64,000 nucleotides of DNA. Origin: PALSA-612 sp963773055. GTDB lineage: Bacteria; Actinomycetota; Thermoleophilia; Gaiellales; Gaiellaceae. The stretch lies in the NCBI GenBank assembly GCA_963773055.1, contig CAVYZL010000006.1, positions 744,001 through 808,000 of the forward strand. Reading direction: 5' to 3'. The notes beneath the pieces are model-generated. The model was not told the origin of the DNA. It saw only the letters and a program-made list of their open reading frames with translations, and searched no databases. The position numbers and the translations under genes were made by a program. Below are positions 27,184 through 35,566 of the stretch, one piece after another (the first letter of the stretch is position 1; each line of letters starts with the position of its first letter).

Positions 27184-27755
27184 TCGAGGCGACGAGCCGG
27201 AACCCCGCCGACGAGGAAGGGCGCGACGGGCTGGCAGCGGTCTCGGTAGCCGAACGTCGGCTTTCGGCGGACGCCGCGCAGTGGCTCTCGCTCGGCCTGG
27301 TCGCGGGAGCGGCGATCCTGGCCGACCAGGTGACGAAGCACCTCGTCTCGAGCCAGCTGGCCGTGGGCGAGGAGGTCCAGGTCGCCGGACCGTTTTCCAT
27401 CCACCACGTCCACAACTCGGGGATCGCGTTCGGCCTCTTCGACCGTGCGACCGGGATCGTGATCGCGCTCACCGCGGTCGCGGTGATCTGGATGCTCGTC
27501 TTCTTTGCACGCTCTGGTGCGCGGCATCCCGTGCTACCGGTGGCGCTCGGACTACTGATCGGCGGGAGCGTCTCGAACCTCCTCGACCGCGTGCGGCTCG
27601 GGCACGTGACGGACTTCCTCGACCTCCGGTACTGGCCTGCGTTCAACCTCGCCGACATGTGCATCGTCGTTGGCGTCGTCCTGCTCGTCTCGACGATGCT
27701 CTCCGGGGAGGGCAGCCCGAGGCGTCGGCGGGGCGCATCGACGCTCCGCTCCTGA
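27180..27755 (+). CDS. lspA: Lipoprotein signal peptidase II
   Basis: 191 residues with four membrane spans. The catalytic Asp pair lies in SNLLDRVRLGHVTDFLDL and AFNLADMCIVVGV, with the HHVHNSGIAFGLF loop before them. It cleaves prolipoprotein signal peptides after lipid attachment. The N-terminus has about 35 extra polar residues before the first span. The stop overlaps a CTG that appears to start rluD. Confidence 0.95.
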   Translation: MIEATSRNPADEEGRDGLAAVSVAERRLSADAAQWLSLGLVAGAAILADQVTKHLVSSQLAVGEEVQVAGPFSIHHVHNSGIAFGLFDRATGIVIALTAVAVIWMLVFFARSGARHPVLPVALGLLIGGSVSNLLDRVRLGHVTDFLDLRYWPAFNLADMCIVVGVVLLVSTMLSGEGSPRRRRGASTLRS

Positions 27756-28645
27756 TCGAGCTCGCCGTCCCGACGACCGCCGCCGGGACTCGGCTCGACC
27801 GCTACCTCGCGCGTGAGCCCACCGTCGGCTCCCGCGCTCTCGCGGAGCGTTTGATCGACGGCGGCGGCGTGACGGTCGACGGCGAGCGTCGCACGAAGAG
27901 CCACAGGCTGCGTGGCGGCGAGCTGGTGGCGTTCGCCGAGCCGGTGCAGGAGACGCTCGAGCCGGAGCCTCCGCCGGCGGAGCTCAGGATCGCCTACGAG
28001 GACGAGCACCTGCTCGTCGTCGACAAGCCGGCGGGCGTCGTCGTCCATCCGGGCGCGGGCAACCGGAGCGGGACGCTTGCCTCGGCGCTCCTGGCGTACG
28101 GGGCCGAAGGAGGCGATCGCGAGCGGCCCGGAATCGTTCATCGGCTCGATCGCGGCACGTCGGGGCTCCTCGTGGTCGCACGCAGCGAGGAGGCATACCG
28201 CAAGCTGCAGCGGCTCGTGCGCCGGCGCGAGCTCGAGCGTGAGTACACCGCGCTCGTCCGCGGCAGTCCGCGCTCGTGGTCAGGGCGGATCGACGCGCCG
28301 ATCGGACGCGACCGGCGCGAACCGACGCGCCAGTCGCTCGACACGGAGAAGCCGCGGGACGCGGTCACGCACTTCACCGTGACCGAGCTGCTCGATCCGT
28401 ACGCGCTCCTGCGCGTCCGTCTCGAGACGGGAAGAACGCACCAGATTCGCGTTCATCTGGCGGCGATCGACCTACCCGTGGTCGGCGACCGGACATACGG
28501 GGTCGCCGCCCTCGGCCTCCGGCGCCAGTTCCTGCATGCGTCCCGGCTCGCCTTCACGCACCCGTTCTCCGGCGAGGCGATGGACGTCGACGCGCCGCTC
28601 CCTGCGGAGCTTGCCGAGGCGCTTTCGCTAGCATCCAACGGTTAG
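27752..28645 (+). CDS. rluD: RluD-family pseudouridine synthase, apparent CTG start
   Basis: 297 residues. An N-terminal S4 domain (AAGTRLDRYLA, SRALAERLIDGGGVTVDGER) is followed by the catalytic domain: EDEHLLVVDKPAGVVVHPGA, IVHRLDRGTSGLLVVAR with the catalytic Asp, and ETGRTHQIRVHLA. It makes pseudouridines in 23S rRNA or related RNA. No ATG, GTG or TTG in frame lies near the expected N-terminus. CTG 27752, whose TG forms part of the lspA stop as CTGA, gives the normal start LIELAVPTTAAGTRLDRYLA. Confidence 0.9.
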   Translation: MIELAVPTTAAGTRLDRYLAREPTVGSRALAERLIDGGGVTVDGERRTKSHRLRGGELVAFAEPVQETLEPEPPPAELRIAYEDEHLLVVDKPAGVVVHPGAGNRSGTLASALLAYGAEGGDRERPGIVHRLDRGTSGLLVVARSEEAYRKLQRLVRRRELEREYTALVRGSPRSWSGRIDAPIGRDRREPTRQSLDTEKPRDAVTHFTVTELLDPYALLRVRLETGRTHQIRVHLAAIDLPVVGDRTYGVAALGLRRQFLHASRLAFTHPFSGEAMDVDAPLPAELAEALSLASNG

Positions 28646-28668
28646 GCAATCGACCCGGTGGACGGGTC

Positions 28669-28706
28669 GTGAGGGTGGTGCCGGCCGCTCGGGCCGGTTC
28701 CCTCAC
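28669..28706 (+). promoter_or_regulatory. Two-part hairpin in the rpsB leader
   Basis: Outer stem GTGAGGG (28669-28675) with CCCTCAC (28700-28706), internal loop, and inner stem CCGGCC/GGCCGG around GCTC. It lies 43 bases before GTG 28749. It could terminate transcription from upstream or act as an S2-binding leader, since autogenous control of rpsB-tsf is known in other bacteria. No T-run follows. Confidence 0.5.
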
Positions 28707-28748
28707 GTCACCGCCGGCGCAGTTCAAAAACCACGAAGGGAGCATTTC

Positions 28749-29603
28749 GTGTCCGTCGTCACGATGAAGGACCTCTTGGAGGCCGGAGTTCACTTCGGCC
28801 ATCAGACGCGCCGGTGGAACCCGAAGATGAAGCGGTTCATCTTCGGCGAGCGCGGCGGCATCTACATCATCGATCTCACCCAGACCCTCTCGCTGCTCGA
28901 AGAGGCGCACGCGCTCGTGCGCAACATCGCAGCACGGAAGGGCACCGTGCTGTTCGTAGGCACGAAGAAGCAGGCGCAGGACGCCGTCGCGCGCGAGGCG
29001 GCTCGTGTCGGCATGCCGTACGTCAGCCATCGCTGGCTCGGCGGCCTGCTCACGAACTGGCGCACGCTGTCCGAGCGCGTCGAGCACCTGCACGACCTCC
29101 GCCGCTTGAAGGCGGACGGCCAGCTCGACCTGCTCCCGTCGAAGGAGCGGATCGCGATGGAAGCCGAGCTCATCAAGCTCGAGGCGAACCTCGGCGGTGT
29201 CGCCGACATGAAGCGGCACCCGGACGCCGTCTTCGTCGTCGACTTGAAGAAGGAGCAGCTCGCCGTCCGGGAGGCGCGGCGGCTCGGACTGCCGATCATC
29301 GGCCTCGTCGACACGAACGCCGATCCGGACGAGGTCGACCACGTGATCCCGGGCAACGACGACGCGATCCGCTCGTGCGCGCTCGTCACGCAGGTGGTCG
29401 CGGACGGGATCGAAGCCGGGCGCCAGCAGGTCGGGGCGGACGAGATGGCGAAGGCTGCGGAAGAGCCGGCCGCCGACGAGCCCGTCGAGGAGTCGGAGCC
29501 CGACGCTGCGGCAGAGCCTGCGGCAGAGCCAGAGGCTGCGGCGGAGCCGGAGGCTGCGGCAGAGCCAGAGGCTGCAGCGGAGCCCGTGGAGGCCGAGGCG
29601 TGA
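28749..29603 (+). CDS. rpsB: 30S ribosomal protein S2
   Basis: 284 residues. VTMKDLLEAGVHFGHQTRRW, NPKMKRFIFGERGGIYIIDL, VSHRWLGGLLTNWRT and a late IIGLVDTNADPDEVDHVIPG identify S2. The last 50 residues are an acidic Ala/Glu/Pro tail with repeated EPEAAA units, absent from short S2 proteins. Start GTG 28749 has a GAAGGGAG in front. It is the first gene of the rpsB-tsf-pyrH-frr operon. Confidence 0.98.
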   Translation: MSVVTMKDLLEAGVHFGHQTRRWNPKMKRFIFGERGGIYIIDLTQTLSLLEEAHALVRNIAARKGTVLFVGTKKQAQDAVAREAARVGMPYVSHRWLGGLLTNWRTLSERVEHLHDLRRLKADGQLDLLPSKERIAMEAELIKLEANLGGVADMKRHPDAVFVVDLKKEQLAVREARRLGLPIIGLVDTNADPDEVDHVIPGNDDAIRSCALVTQVVADGIEAGRQQVGADEMAKAAEEPAADEPVEESEPDAAAEPAAEPEAAAEPEAAAEPEAAAEPVEAEA

Positions 29604-30400
29604 TGTCGACGACGATCTCGGCCAGCCTCGTCAAGGAGCTCCGCGACCAGACCGGTGCGGGGATGATGGACTGCAAGCGCGCGCTCGAGGAGTCGAACGG
29701 CGACCTCGAGGCTGCGCAGAAGCTGCTTCGGGAGAAGGGCGTCGCCCAGGCGGCGAAGCGCTCCGGACGCGAGACGACCGAAGGCGTGGTCGTCTTCGAC
29801 ATCACCGGCGAGAACGTCGCGGCGATGGTCGCCATCGGCTGCGAGACGGAGCCTGTATCGAAGAACGACGAGTTCAAGGTCTTCGCCTACCGGACCCTCG
29901 AGGCGGTCAAGGACCACGGTGTGGACGTCATTCAGGACCTCGAAGACGAGCGCGTCGAGCTCGTCACGAAGCTCGGCGAGAACATCGTCGTCGCGGGCGC
30001 TGTCCGCTACGAGGGCGCGGAGCACGAGCTGTTGACCGCCTACGTCCACCCGCCGGCGAACAAGATCGGCGTCCTCCTCCACGCGAAGGGCTCGCCCGAC
30101 GTCGCGTACCTCCTCGCCCAGCACATCGCCTGGGCGGCGCCGCTCTACAAGTCCCGGGACGAGGTCCCGGAGGCGGAGGTGAACGCGGAGCGCGAGATCC
30201 TGTCGAACCAGGAGGACGTGCTCGAGAAGCCGGAGAACGTGCGCGAGAAGATGGTCGAGGGCCGCCTCGAGAAGTGGTTCGAGGGATACGTGCTTTCCGA
30301 CCAGGTCTGGATCCACGACACCGACCGCCGCGTCGGCCAGGTGCTCGCGGACGCCGGGCTCGAGGTGGTCGAGTTCGCGCGCTTCGCTCTGTCAGAGTAG
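29603..30400 (+). CDS. tsf: Elongation factor Ts
   Basis: 265 residues. The N-terminal UBA-like module LVKELRDQTGAGMMDCKRAL is followed by AKRSGRETTEGVV, the Tdp-Phe core VAIGCETEPVSKNDEF and the dimerisation domain. It catalyses GDP release from EF-Tu. ATG 29603 overlaps the rpsB TGA by one base, and a GTG directly before it is an alternative start. Confidence 0.98.
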   Translation: MSTTISASLVKELRDQTGAGMMDCKRALEESNGDLEAAQKLLREKGVAQAAKRSGRETTEGVVVFDITGENVAAMVAIGCETEPVSKNDEFKVFAYRTLEAVKDHGVDVIQDLEDERVELVTKLGENIVVAGAVRYEGAEHELLTAYVHPPANKIGVLLHAKGSPDVAYLLAQHIAWAAPLYKSRDEVPEAEVNAEREILSNQEDVLEKPENVREKMVEGRLEKWFEGYVLSDQVWIHDTDRRVGQVLADAGLEVVEFARFALSE

Positions 30401-30404
30401 GCCC

Positions 30405-31178
30405 GTGCAGTCGCAACCCGAGCCAGTCGTTCCCGTGGGGACGCCTGCATTCCGGCGCGTCATCCTCAAGCTCTCAGGAGAGGCTCTGAGCGGCGAGCAG
30501 TCGTTCGGTATCGACCAGGAGCGCATCGAGTCGCTCGCCAGCGAGATCGTCTCCGTCCACCGCGCGGGCGTCGAGATCGCGATCGTCGTCGGCGGCGGAA
30601 ACATCATCCGGGGCATGGAGCGCGCGGCCGAGGGCATGGACCGGGCGACTGCCGACTACGCGGGCATGCTCGCGAGCGTCCTCAACTCGCTGACCGTGCA
30701 GGACGCCCTCGAGCGTCGCGATGTGCCGACGCGCGTCCTGTCCGCGCTGACGGTCGAGGAGGTCGCGGAGCCGTACATCCGCCGGCGCGCGATGCGCCAT
30801 CTCGAGAAGGGCCGGATCGTGATCTTCGCGGGCGGCACCGGCAACCCGTTCTTCACGACGGACACGGCGGCGGCACTGCGCGCGCTCGAGATCGGCGCCG
30901 AGGCCATCCTGATGGCGAAGAACGCCGTCGACGGCGTGTACGACGGCGATCCGCGCATCGACCCGAACGCCACCTTCATCCCCGAGCTCACACACCTCGA
31001 GGCGATCGAGCGCGGGCTCAAGGTGATGGATACGACCGCGCTGTCGCTCTGCATGGACAACGGCGTCCCGATCCTCGTTTTTGCGCTGGAGGAGGGGACG
31101 ATCGCCCGTGTGACGAGCGGCGAGCGAGTTGGCACGATCATCTCCACGACCAAGACGACGACCGGAGCGAGCCGATGA
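30405..31178 (+). CDS. pyrH: Uridylate kinase
   Basis: 257 residues. FRRVILKLSGEALSGEQSFG, VVGGGNIIRGMERA, DYAGMLASVLNSL and IFAGGTGNPFFTTDTAAALR are the PyrH motifs. It phosphorylates UMP to UDP, feeding both RNA and UDP-sugar synthesis such as the MurA substrate. The N-terminus carries about 18 extra residues before the fold. GTG 30405 follows tsf by four bases, and the stop overlaps frr. Confidence 0.98.
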   Translation: MQSQPEPVVPVGTPAFRRVILKLSGEALSGEQSFGIDQERIESLASEIVSVHRAGVEIAIVVGGGNIIRGMERAAEGMDRATADYAGMLASVLNSLTVQDALERRDVPTRVLSALTVEEVAEPYIRRRAMRHLEKGRIVIFAGGTGNPFFTTDTAAALRALEIGAEAILMAKNAVDGVYDGDPRIDPNATFIPELTHLEAIERGLKVMDTTALSLCMDNGVPILVFALEEGTIARVTSGERVGTIISTTKTTTGASR

Positions 31179-31735
31179 CGATCGAGGAGTTCATTCAGGA
31201 CGCCGTTCGGCGGATGGACAAGTCCGCCGAGGCGACCCAGCACGAGTTCAACAGCGTCCGCACCGGCCGCGCGTCGGCAGCGCTGCTCGACCGGATCCAG
31301 GTCGACTACTACGGGACGGCGACGCCGCTCAAGCAGCTCGCGACGATCAACGTGCCCGAGCCGCGCCTCTTGACGATCCAGCCCTTCGACCCGAGCTCCG
31401 TGAAGGCGATCGAGAAGGCGATCATGGAGTCCGATCTCGGTCTGACGCCGTCGAACGACGGCAAGATCGTCCGCCTGCCGATCCCGCAGCTGACGGAGGA
31501 ACGGCGCAAGGAGCTCGTCAAGGTCGTGCGGCACCTGGCCGAGGAGGGCCGGATCGCCGTCCGCAACGTCCGGCGCGACGTCATGCACCACCTGAAGGAG
31601 CTCGTCGACTCCGGCCAGGTCGGCGCGGACGAGGAGCATCGCGCGGAGGAACGCGTCCAGAAGCTCACGGACGAGCACGTCCATACGATCGACGATCTCC
31701 TCAAGCGCAAAGAAGCGGAAATACTGGAGGTGTAG
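31175..31735 (+). CDS. frr: Ribosome recycling factor
   Basis: 186 residues. Both halves of the three-helix bundle are present: EFNSVRTGRASAALLDRIQV, YYGTATPLKQLATINVPEPR and LPIPQLTEERRKELVKVVRH, RNVRRDVMHHLKEL. Together with EF-G it splits post-termination ribosomes. ATG 31175 overlaps the pyrH stop by four bases. Confidence 0.98.
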   Translation: MTIEEFIQDAVRRMDKSAEATQHEFNSVRTGRASAALLDRIQVDYYGTATPLKQLATINVPEPRLLTIQPFDPSSVKAIEKAIMESDLGLTPSNDGKIVRLPIPQLTEERRKELVKVVRHLAEEGRIAVRNVRRDVMHHLKELVDSGQVGADEEHRAEERVQKLTDEHVHTIDDLLKRKEAEILEV

Positions 31736-31741
31736 GCCTCC

Positions 31742-32497
31742 GTGGTACGGCTCCTCACCCGTATCCGCTCGCTCTGGACGCTGAAGCCGCCTCCCGAGGA
31801 ACCCGACCTCCCCGATCGCGCGCGCTCGATCGCGATCATCATGGACGGAAACGGCCGCTGGGCGAGGCGTCGCGGCCTTCCGATCGCAGCCGGACATCGC
31901 GCCGGAACGAAGGCGCTCCGTCGGGCGGTCGAGGCGTCGATCGACCTCGGCATCGAGTCGCTAGCGGTGTTCGCCTTCTCCACCGAGAACTGGTCGCGGA
32001 CGCGCGACGAGATCGACACGTTGATGGAGATCTTCGGCGAGACGATCGAGCGCGAGTTCCCGGACCTCGTGCGCCAGGGCGTCCAGGTGCACTTCATCGG
32101 CCGCCGCGACCGCGCTCCCGAGGAGCTGCGGCGGAAGATGGCCGGTCTCGAGCGCGAGACGGCCGAGAACACGGGCCTCAAGCTCTGGATCGCCTTCGAC
32201 TACGGCGGCCGGGCTGAGATCGTCGAGGCAGCCCGGAAGCTCGTCGAGTCGGGGGTCGAGCCCCGCGAGATCGACGAGAACGTCGTCTCCGCGTACCTCT
32301 ACGCACCCGAGATGCCGGACCCGGATCTCTTGATCCGGACGTCCGGCGAGCTCCGCGTCTCGAACTTTCTCCTCTGGCAGCTCGCCTACACGGAGCTCGT
32401 CTTCGTCGACCGTCACTGGCCCGACTTCACGCCGCGCGACCTCGAGGAGGCGCTCTCGGCGTACGCGAGCCGCCGCCGCCGCTTCGGCGGGCGATGA
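31742..32497 (+). CDS. uppS: Isoprenyl (undecaprenyl) diphosphate synthase
   Basis: 251 residues from GTG 31742. IAIIMDGNGRWARRRGLPIA with the catalytic Asp, GHRAGTKALRRAVEAS, VFAFSTENWSRTRDEID and LIRTSGELRVSNFLLWQLAY are the cis-prenyltransferase regions. It makes the polyprenyl carrier for peptidoglycan and teichoic or arabinan-type polymers. UppP in the same window recycles it. It overlaps cdsA by four bases. Confidence 0.96.
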   Translation: MVRLLTRIRSLWTLKPPPEEPDLPDRARSIAIIMDGNGRWARRRGLPIAAGHRAGTKALRRAVEASIDLGIESLAVFAFSTENWSRTRDEIDTLMEIFGETIEREFPDLVRQGVQVHFIGRRDRAPEELRRKMAGLERETAENTGLKLWIAFDYGGRAEIVEAARKLVESGVEPREIDENVVSAYLYAPEMPDPDLLIRTSGELRVSNFLLWQLAYTELVFVDRHWPDFTPRDLEEALSAYASRRRRFGGR

Positions 32498-33294
32498 GCA
32501 GCCTCACGTCCCGGCTGCTCGTTGCGGCCATCGGCCTGCCGCTCGTGCTCGCGGCGCTCTGGGCGGGCGGGTGGTGGCTTTTCGCCCTCGTGACGCCGGC
32601 GGCCGCGGTCGCGCTGCACGAGTACTTCGCGCTCACGCGTCCGCTACGGCCCGTATCGCTGGCGGGCTACGCAGGCCTGGCCGGGATCCTCTACGCCTCC
32701 GAGGTCAGCGGCCTCTTCTGGGCGATTGGCGCCCTGCTCGGCACGCTTGGCATCGCGTTCGTGCTCAAAGGCCTCGGCGGCACGCAGGGCTCACCGACGG
32801 TCGCGGTCGGTACCACAGTCCTCGGGACGCTCTGGATCGGCTTCGGGCTCGGCTGCGTCCTGCTGCTCCGGGACACGCCGGAGCACGGCTTCGAGGTCGC
32901 GCTCGCCGTGCTGCTCGCGGTGTTCGCAGACGACACCGCCGCGTACGTGTTCGGGCGCCTCTTCGGGCGGCACAAGCTCGCGCCGGCGATCTCGCCCGGC
33001 AAGACGTGGGAGGGCTTGCTCGCCGGCACGGTGGCCGCGATCTTCGTCTGCTTCATCGTCCTCTACCAGGATCGCGACACGTTTCTCACGATCGGCGAGT
33101 CCGTGCTGCTCGGGCTCGCCGTCGCCGCGGCGGCCCCGCTCGGCGACCTCTTCGAGTCGATGCTGAAGCGGGATCTGGGTGTCAAGGACTCCGGGAAGCT
33201 GCTCGGCGGACACGGTGGCGTGCTCGACCGGATCGACGCGATCCTGTTCGCGTTCCCGGCGGCGTTCTTCGTCGTCGCGGCGCTCTACCCATAA
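32494..33294 (+). CDS. cdsA: Phosphatidate cytidylyltransferase
   Basis: 266 residues, with about eight hydrophobic spans. The family signature near the end reads SMLKRDLGVKDSGKLLGGHG followed by GVLDRIDAILFAFP, and SPGKTWEGLLAG precedes it. It makes CDP-diacylglycerol, the substrate for the PgsA-type enzyme also found in this window. ATG 32494 overlaps uppS. Confidence 0.96.
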   Translation: MSSLTSRLLVAAIGLPLVLAALWAGGWWLFALVTPAAAVALHEYFALTRPLRPVSLAGYAGLAGILYASEVSGLFWAIGALLGTLGIAFVLKGLGGTQGSPTVAVGTTVLGTLWIGFGLGCVLLLRDTPEHGFEVALAVLLAVFADDTAAYVFGRLFGRHKLAPAISPGKTWEGLLAGTVAAIFVCFIVLYQDRDTFLTIGESVLLGLAVAAAAPLGDLFESMLKRDLGVKDSGKLLGGHGGVLDRIDAILFAFPAAFFVVAALYP

Positions 33295-33301
33295 TGACGT
33301 C

Positions 33302-34363
33302 GTGAAGCGCGTTGCCGTCCTCGGCGCGACCGGCTCGATCGGCCGCCAGGCGCTCGACGTCATCGACGCGCATCCGGATCTCGAGCTCGTCGCCGCGAGC
33401 TCCGGATCGCAGCCGATCGACGGCCTCGCGCCGCTGACGCAGGTCGGCGGCGATGCGGCCGAGTTGCTCGAGCGGGCACAGCCGGACGTCGTCCTCAATG
33501 CCGTCGTCGGCTTCGCCGGCCTTCCCGCGACGCTCTGGGCTCTCGAGCGCGGCGTCGACCTCGCGCTCGCGAACAAGGAGAGCCTGGTCGCTGCGGGTGA
33601 TCTCGCGCTCGCGGCGCAAGAGCGCGGGGGAGGTCGGCTGCTGCCCGTCGACAGTGAGCACTCGGCCGCCCTCCAGTGCCTCGGGGAACGCGACCGCGAA
33701 TCGGTCGACTCGCTAGTGCTGACGGCGTCGGGCGGTCCTTTTCGAGGCAGGACGCGCGAGGAGCTGCAGGGGGTGACGCCGAATGAGGCGCTCGCACATC
33801 CCACCTGGACCATGGGCCCGAAGATCACAATCGACTCCGCGACGCTGGCGAACAAGGGCCTCGAGCTGATCGAGGCGCACTATCTGTTCGGCCTCGGGTA
33901 CGACGCGATCGACGTCGTCGTCCATCCGAGCTCGATCGTCCACGCGCTCGTCCGCTTCCGAGATGGCGCCGCGATCGCGCATCTCGGCTATCCCGACATG
34001 CGCGTGCCGATCTCCTACGCGCTGACGTACCCGGAGCGGGCCAGGACGCCCGTACCTCCGCTCGACTTCACGGAGGCATTTGCGCTCGAGTTCCAGCCGC
34101 CGGACACCGCCACCTTTCCCATGCTCGCGCTTGCCAGGGAGGCCGGTGTGCGCGGTGGCACGGCACCGTGCGCGTACAACGCGGCGAACGAGGTGGCTGT
34201 CAACGCATTCCTCGACGAGCGGATTGCCTTCCTCGACATCGCGGAGGCGGTGGCTGCCACACTGAGGGCGATGGACGGTCATGCGGCGGCCGATCTCGAC
34301 GACCTGACAGAGGTTGACGCCGAGGCGCGCGCGATCGCCGAGGGAGCGCTGGCAAACGCATGA
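33302..34363 (+). CDS. dxr: 1-deoxy-D-xylulose 5-phosphate reductoisomerase
   Basis: 353 residues from GTG 33302. VAVLGATGSIGRQALDVI binds NADPH, LANKESLVAAGDLAL and LPVDSEHSAALQCL carry metal and substrate residues, then ASGGPFRGR, TWTMGPKITIDSATLANKGL and HPSSIVHALVRF. Second step of the MEP isoprenoid pathway and the target of fosmidomycin. Together with ispG two genes later it feeds uppS. Confidence 0.97.
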   Translation: MKRVAVLGATGSIGRQALDVIDAHPDLELVAASSGSQPIDGLAPLTQVGGDAAELLERAQPDVVLNAVVGFAGLPATLWALERGVDLALANKESLVAAGDLALAAQERGGGRLLPVDSEHSAALQCLGERDRESVDSLVLTASGGPFRGRTREELQGVTPNEALAHPTWTMGPKITIDSATLANKGLELIEAHYLFGLGYDAIDVVVHPSSIVHALVRFRDGAAIAHLGYPDMRVPISYALTYPERARTPVPPLDFTEAFALEFQPPDTATFPMLALAREAGVRGGTAPCAYNAANEVAVNAFLDERIAFLDIAEAVAATLRAMDGHAAADLDDLTEVDAEARAIAEGALANA

Positions 34364-35566
34364 GCATCGCCATCTCGATTCTGGGCCTCGCGTTCCTGAT
34401 CTTCATCCACGAGTGCGGCCACTTCTTCGGCGCGATCGCCGTCCGCATGCGCCCACGCGGGTTCTCGATCGGCTTCGGGCCGCCGATCGCAAAGGTGCGC
34501 CGTCACGACATCGACTACGCGATCCGCGTGATCCCGCTCGGGGGCTACGTGACGATTCCCGGAATGACGCGTCCGCAGGCGTCGGACGTCGACGCGTACC
34601 TCGGTGGCGCCGTCCGCGACGCGCCCGAGCTGGTCGGCCCGTCCGAGCGCCTGAAGCGCGCCCTCGACGCCGAGAGCTTCGAGCAGGCGGGTCACGAGCT
34701 GGACACGATCGAGTCGGTCGCGACCGCCGCAGGCGTCGAGAAGCGCGCGCTCACGCGCGGGCTCAAGCAGCTTCGGGACGGCCTGAGCACGGATGCCTAC
34801 TGGCGCCAGGCGACGTGGCGGCGCATCGTCGCGATCGGCGCCGGCCCGGCGACGAACCTCCTGTTCGCCGTCTTCCTGTTCTGGATCGTGCTCTGGTCGG
34901 CAGGCGGCAAGGCGACGACGAAGGTCGACACGGTATTCGCGGACCGGCCGGCGCACACGGTCGGTCTCCAGCCCGGTGACCGCGTCGTCGCCATCAACGG
35001 CATCCTGATGACGCCGTCGAGGATCACGGCGACCATCTCCGGCTCGAACGGCAAGCCGCTCACGCTCCTCGTCTCGCGCGGTAACGAGACGGTCGTTCTC
35101 GGTCCGATCCGGCCGAAGCTCGACGAAGGCGTGTACAGGCTCGGCTTCCAGCTCGGGGCGGTGCCGCTCGGGCCGGGAGAGTCCGTCTGGGAGTCGATCT
35201 CCCTCACCGGCCGCCTGACGAAGGAGATCGCCGTTTCGCTCGGCAACATCGTCCACAAGCAGGGCCGCGAGCAGCTGTCGAGCCCGATCGGGATCGTCGA
35301 CGAGTCGCACAAGGCAGCGGAGCGCGGCTGGGAGCAGTACCTCGCCGTGCTCGCGTTCATCAGCCTCTCGCTCGGCCTGCTCAACCTGCTGCCGCTGCTG
35401 CCGCTCGACGGTGGGCACATCGTCTTCGCGCTCGCCGAGCGGGCCCGCGGCCAGGCGATTCAGACGTGAGATCTACGAGCGCGTCTCGGCCGTCGGCATC
35501 CTCCTCGTCGTCCTGCTCTTCTTCGTCGGCCTCTCGAACGACGTCGGGAGGCTCGGGGGCGGCTAG
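34360..35566 (+). CDS. rseP: Site-2 protease RseP family, one frame change before the C-terminus
   Basis: Intramembrane zinc protease. FLIFIHECGHFFGAIAVRMR holds the HExxH site, and RGFSIGFGPPI and IPLGGYVTIPGM follow. A PDZ domain (AHTVGLQPGDRVVAINGI) and NLLPLLPLDGGHIVFALAER with the third zinc ligand come later. The open frame stops at 35469, but removing one A near 35465 continues it as AIRREIYERVSAVGILLVV and a last membrane span to TAG 35564. I treat it as one gene. Between the first span and the PDZ there is an extra segment of about 75 polar residues (residues 70-145). Substrates likely include anti-sigma factors, none of which is adjacent. Confidence 0.93.
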
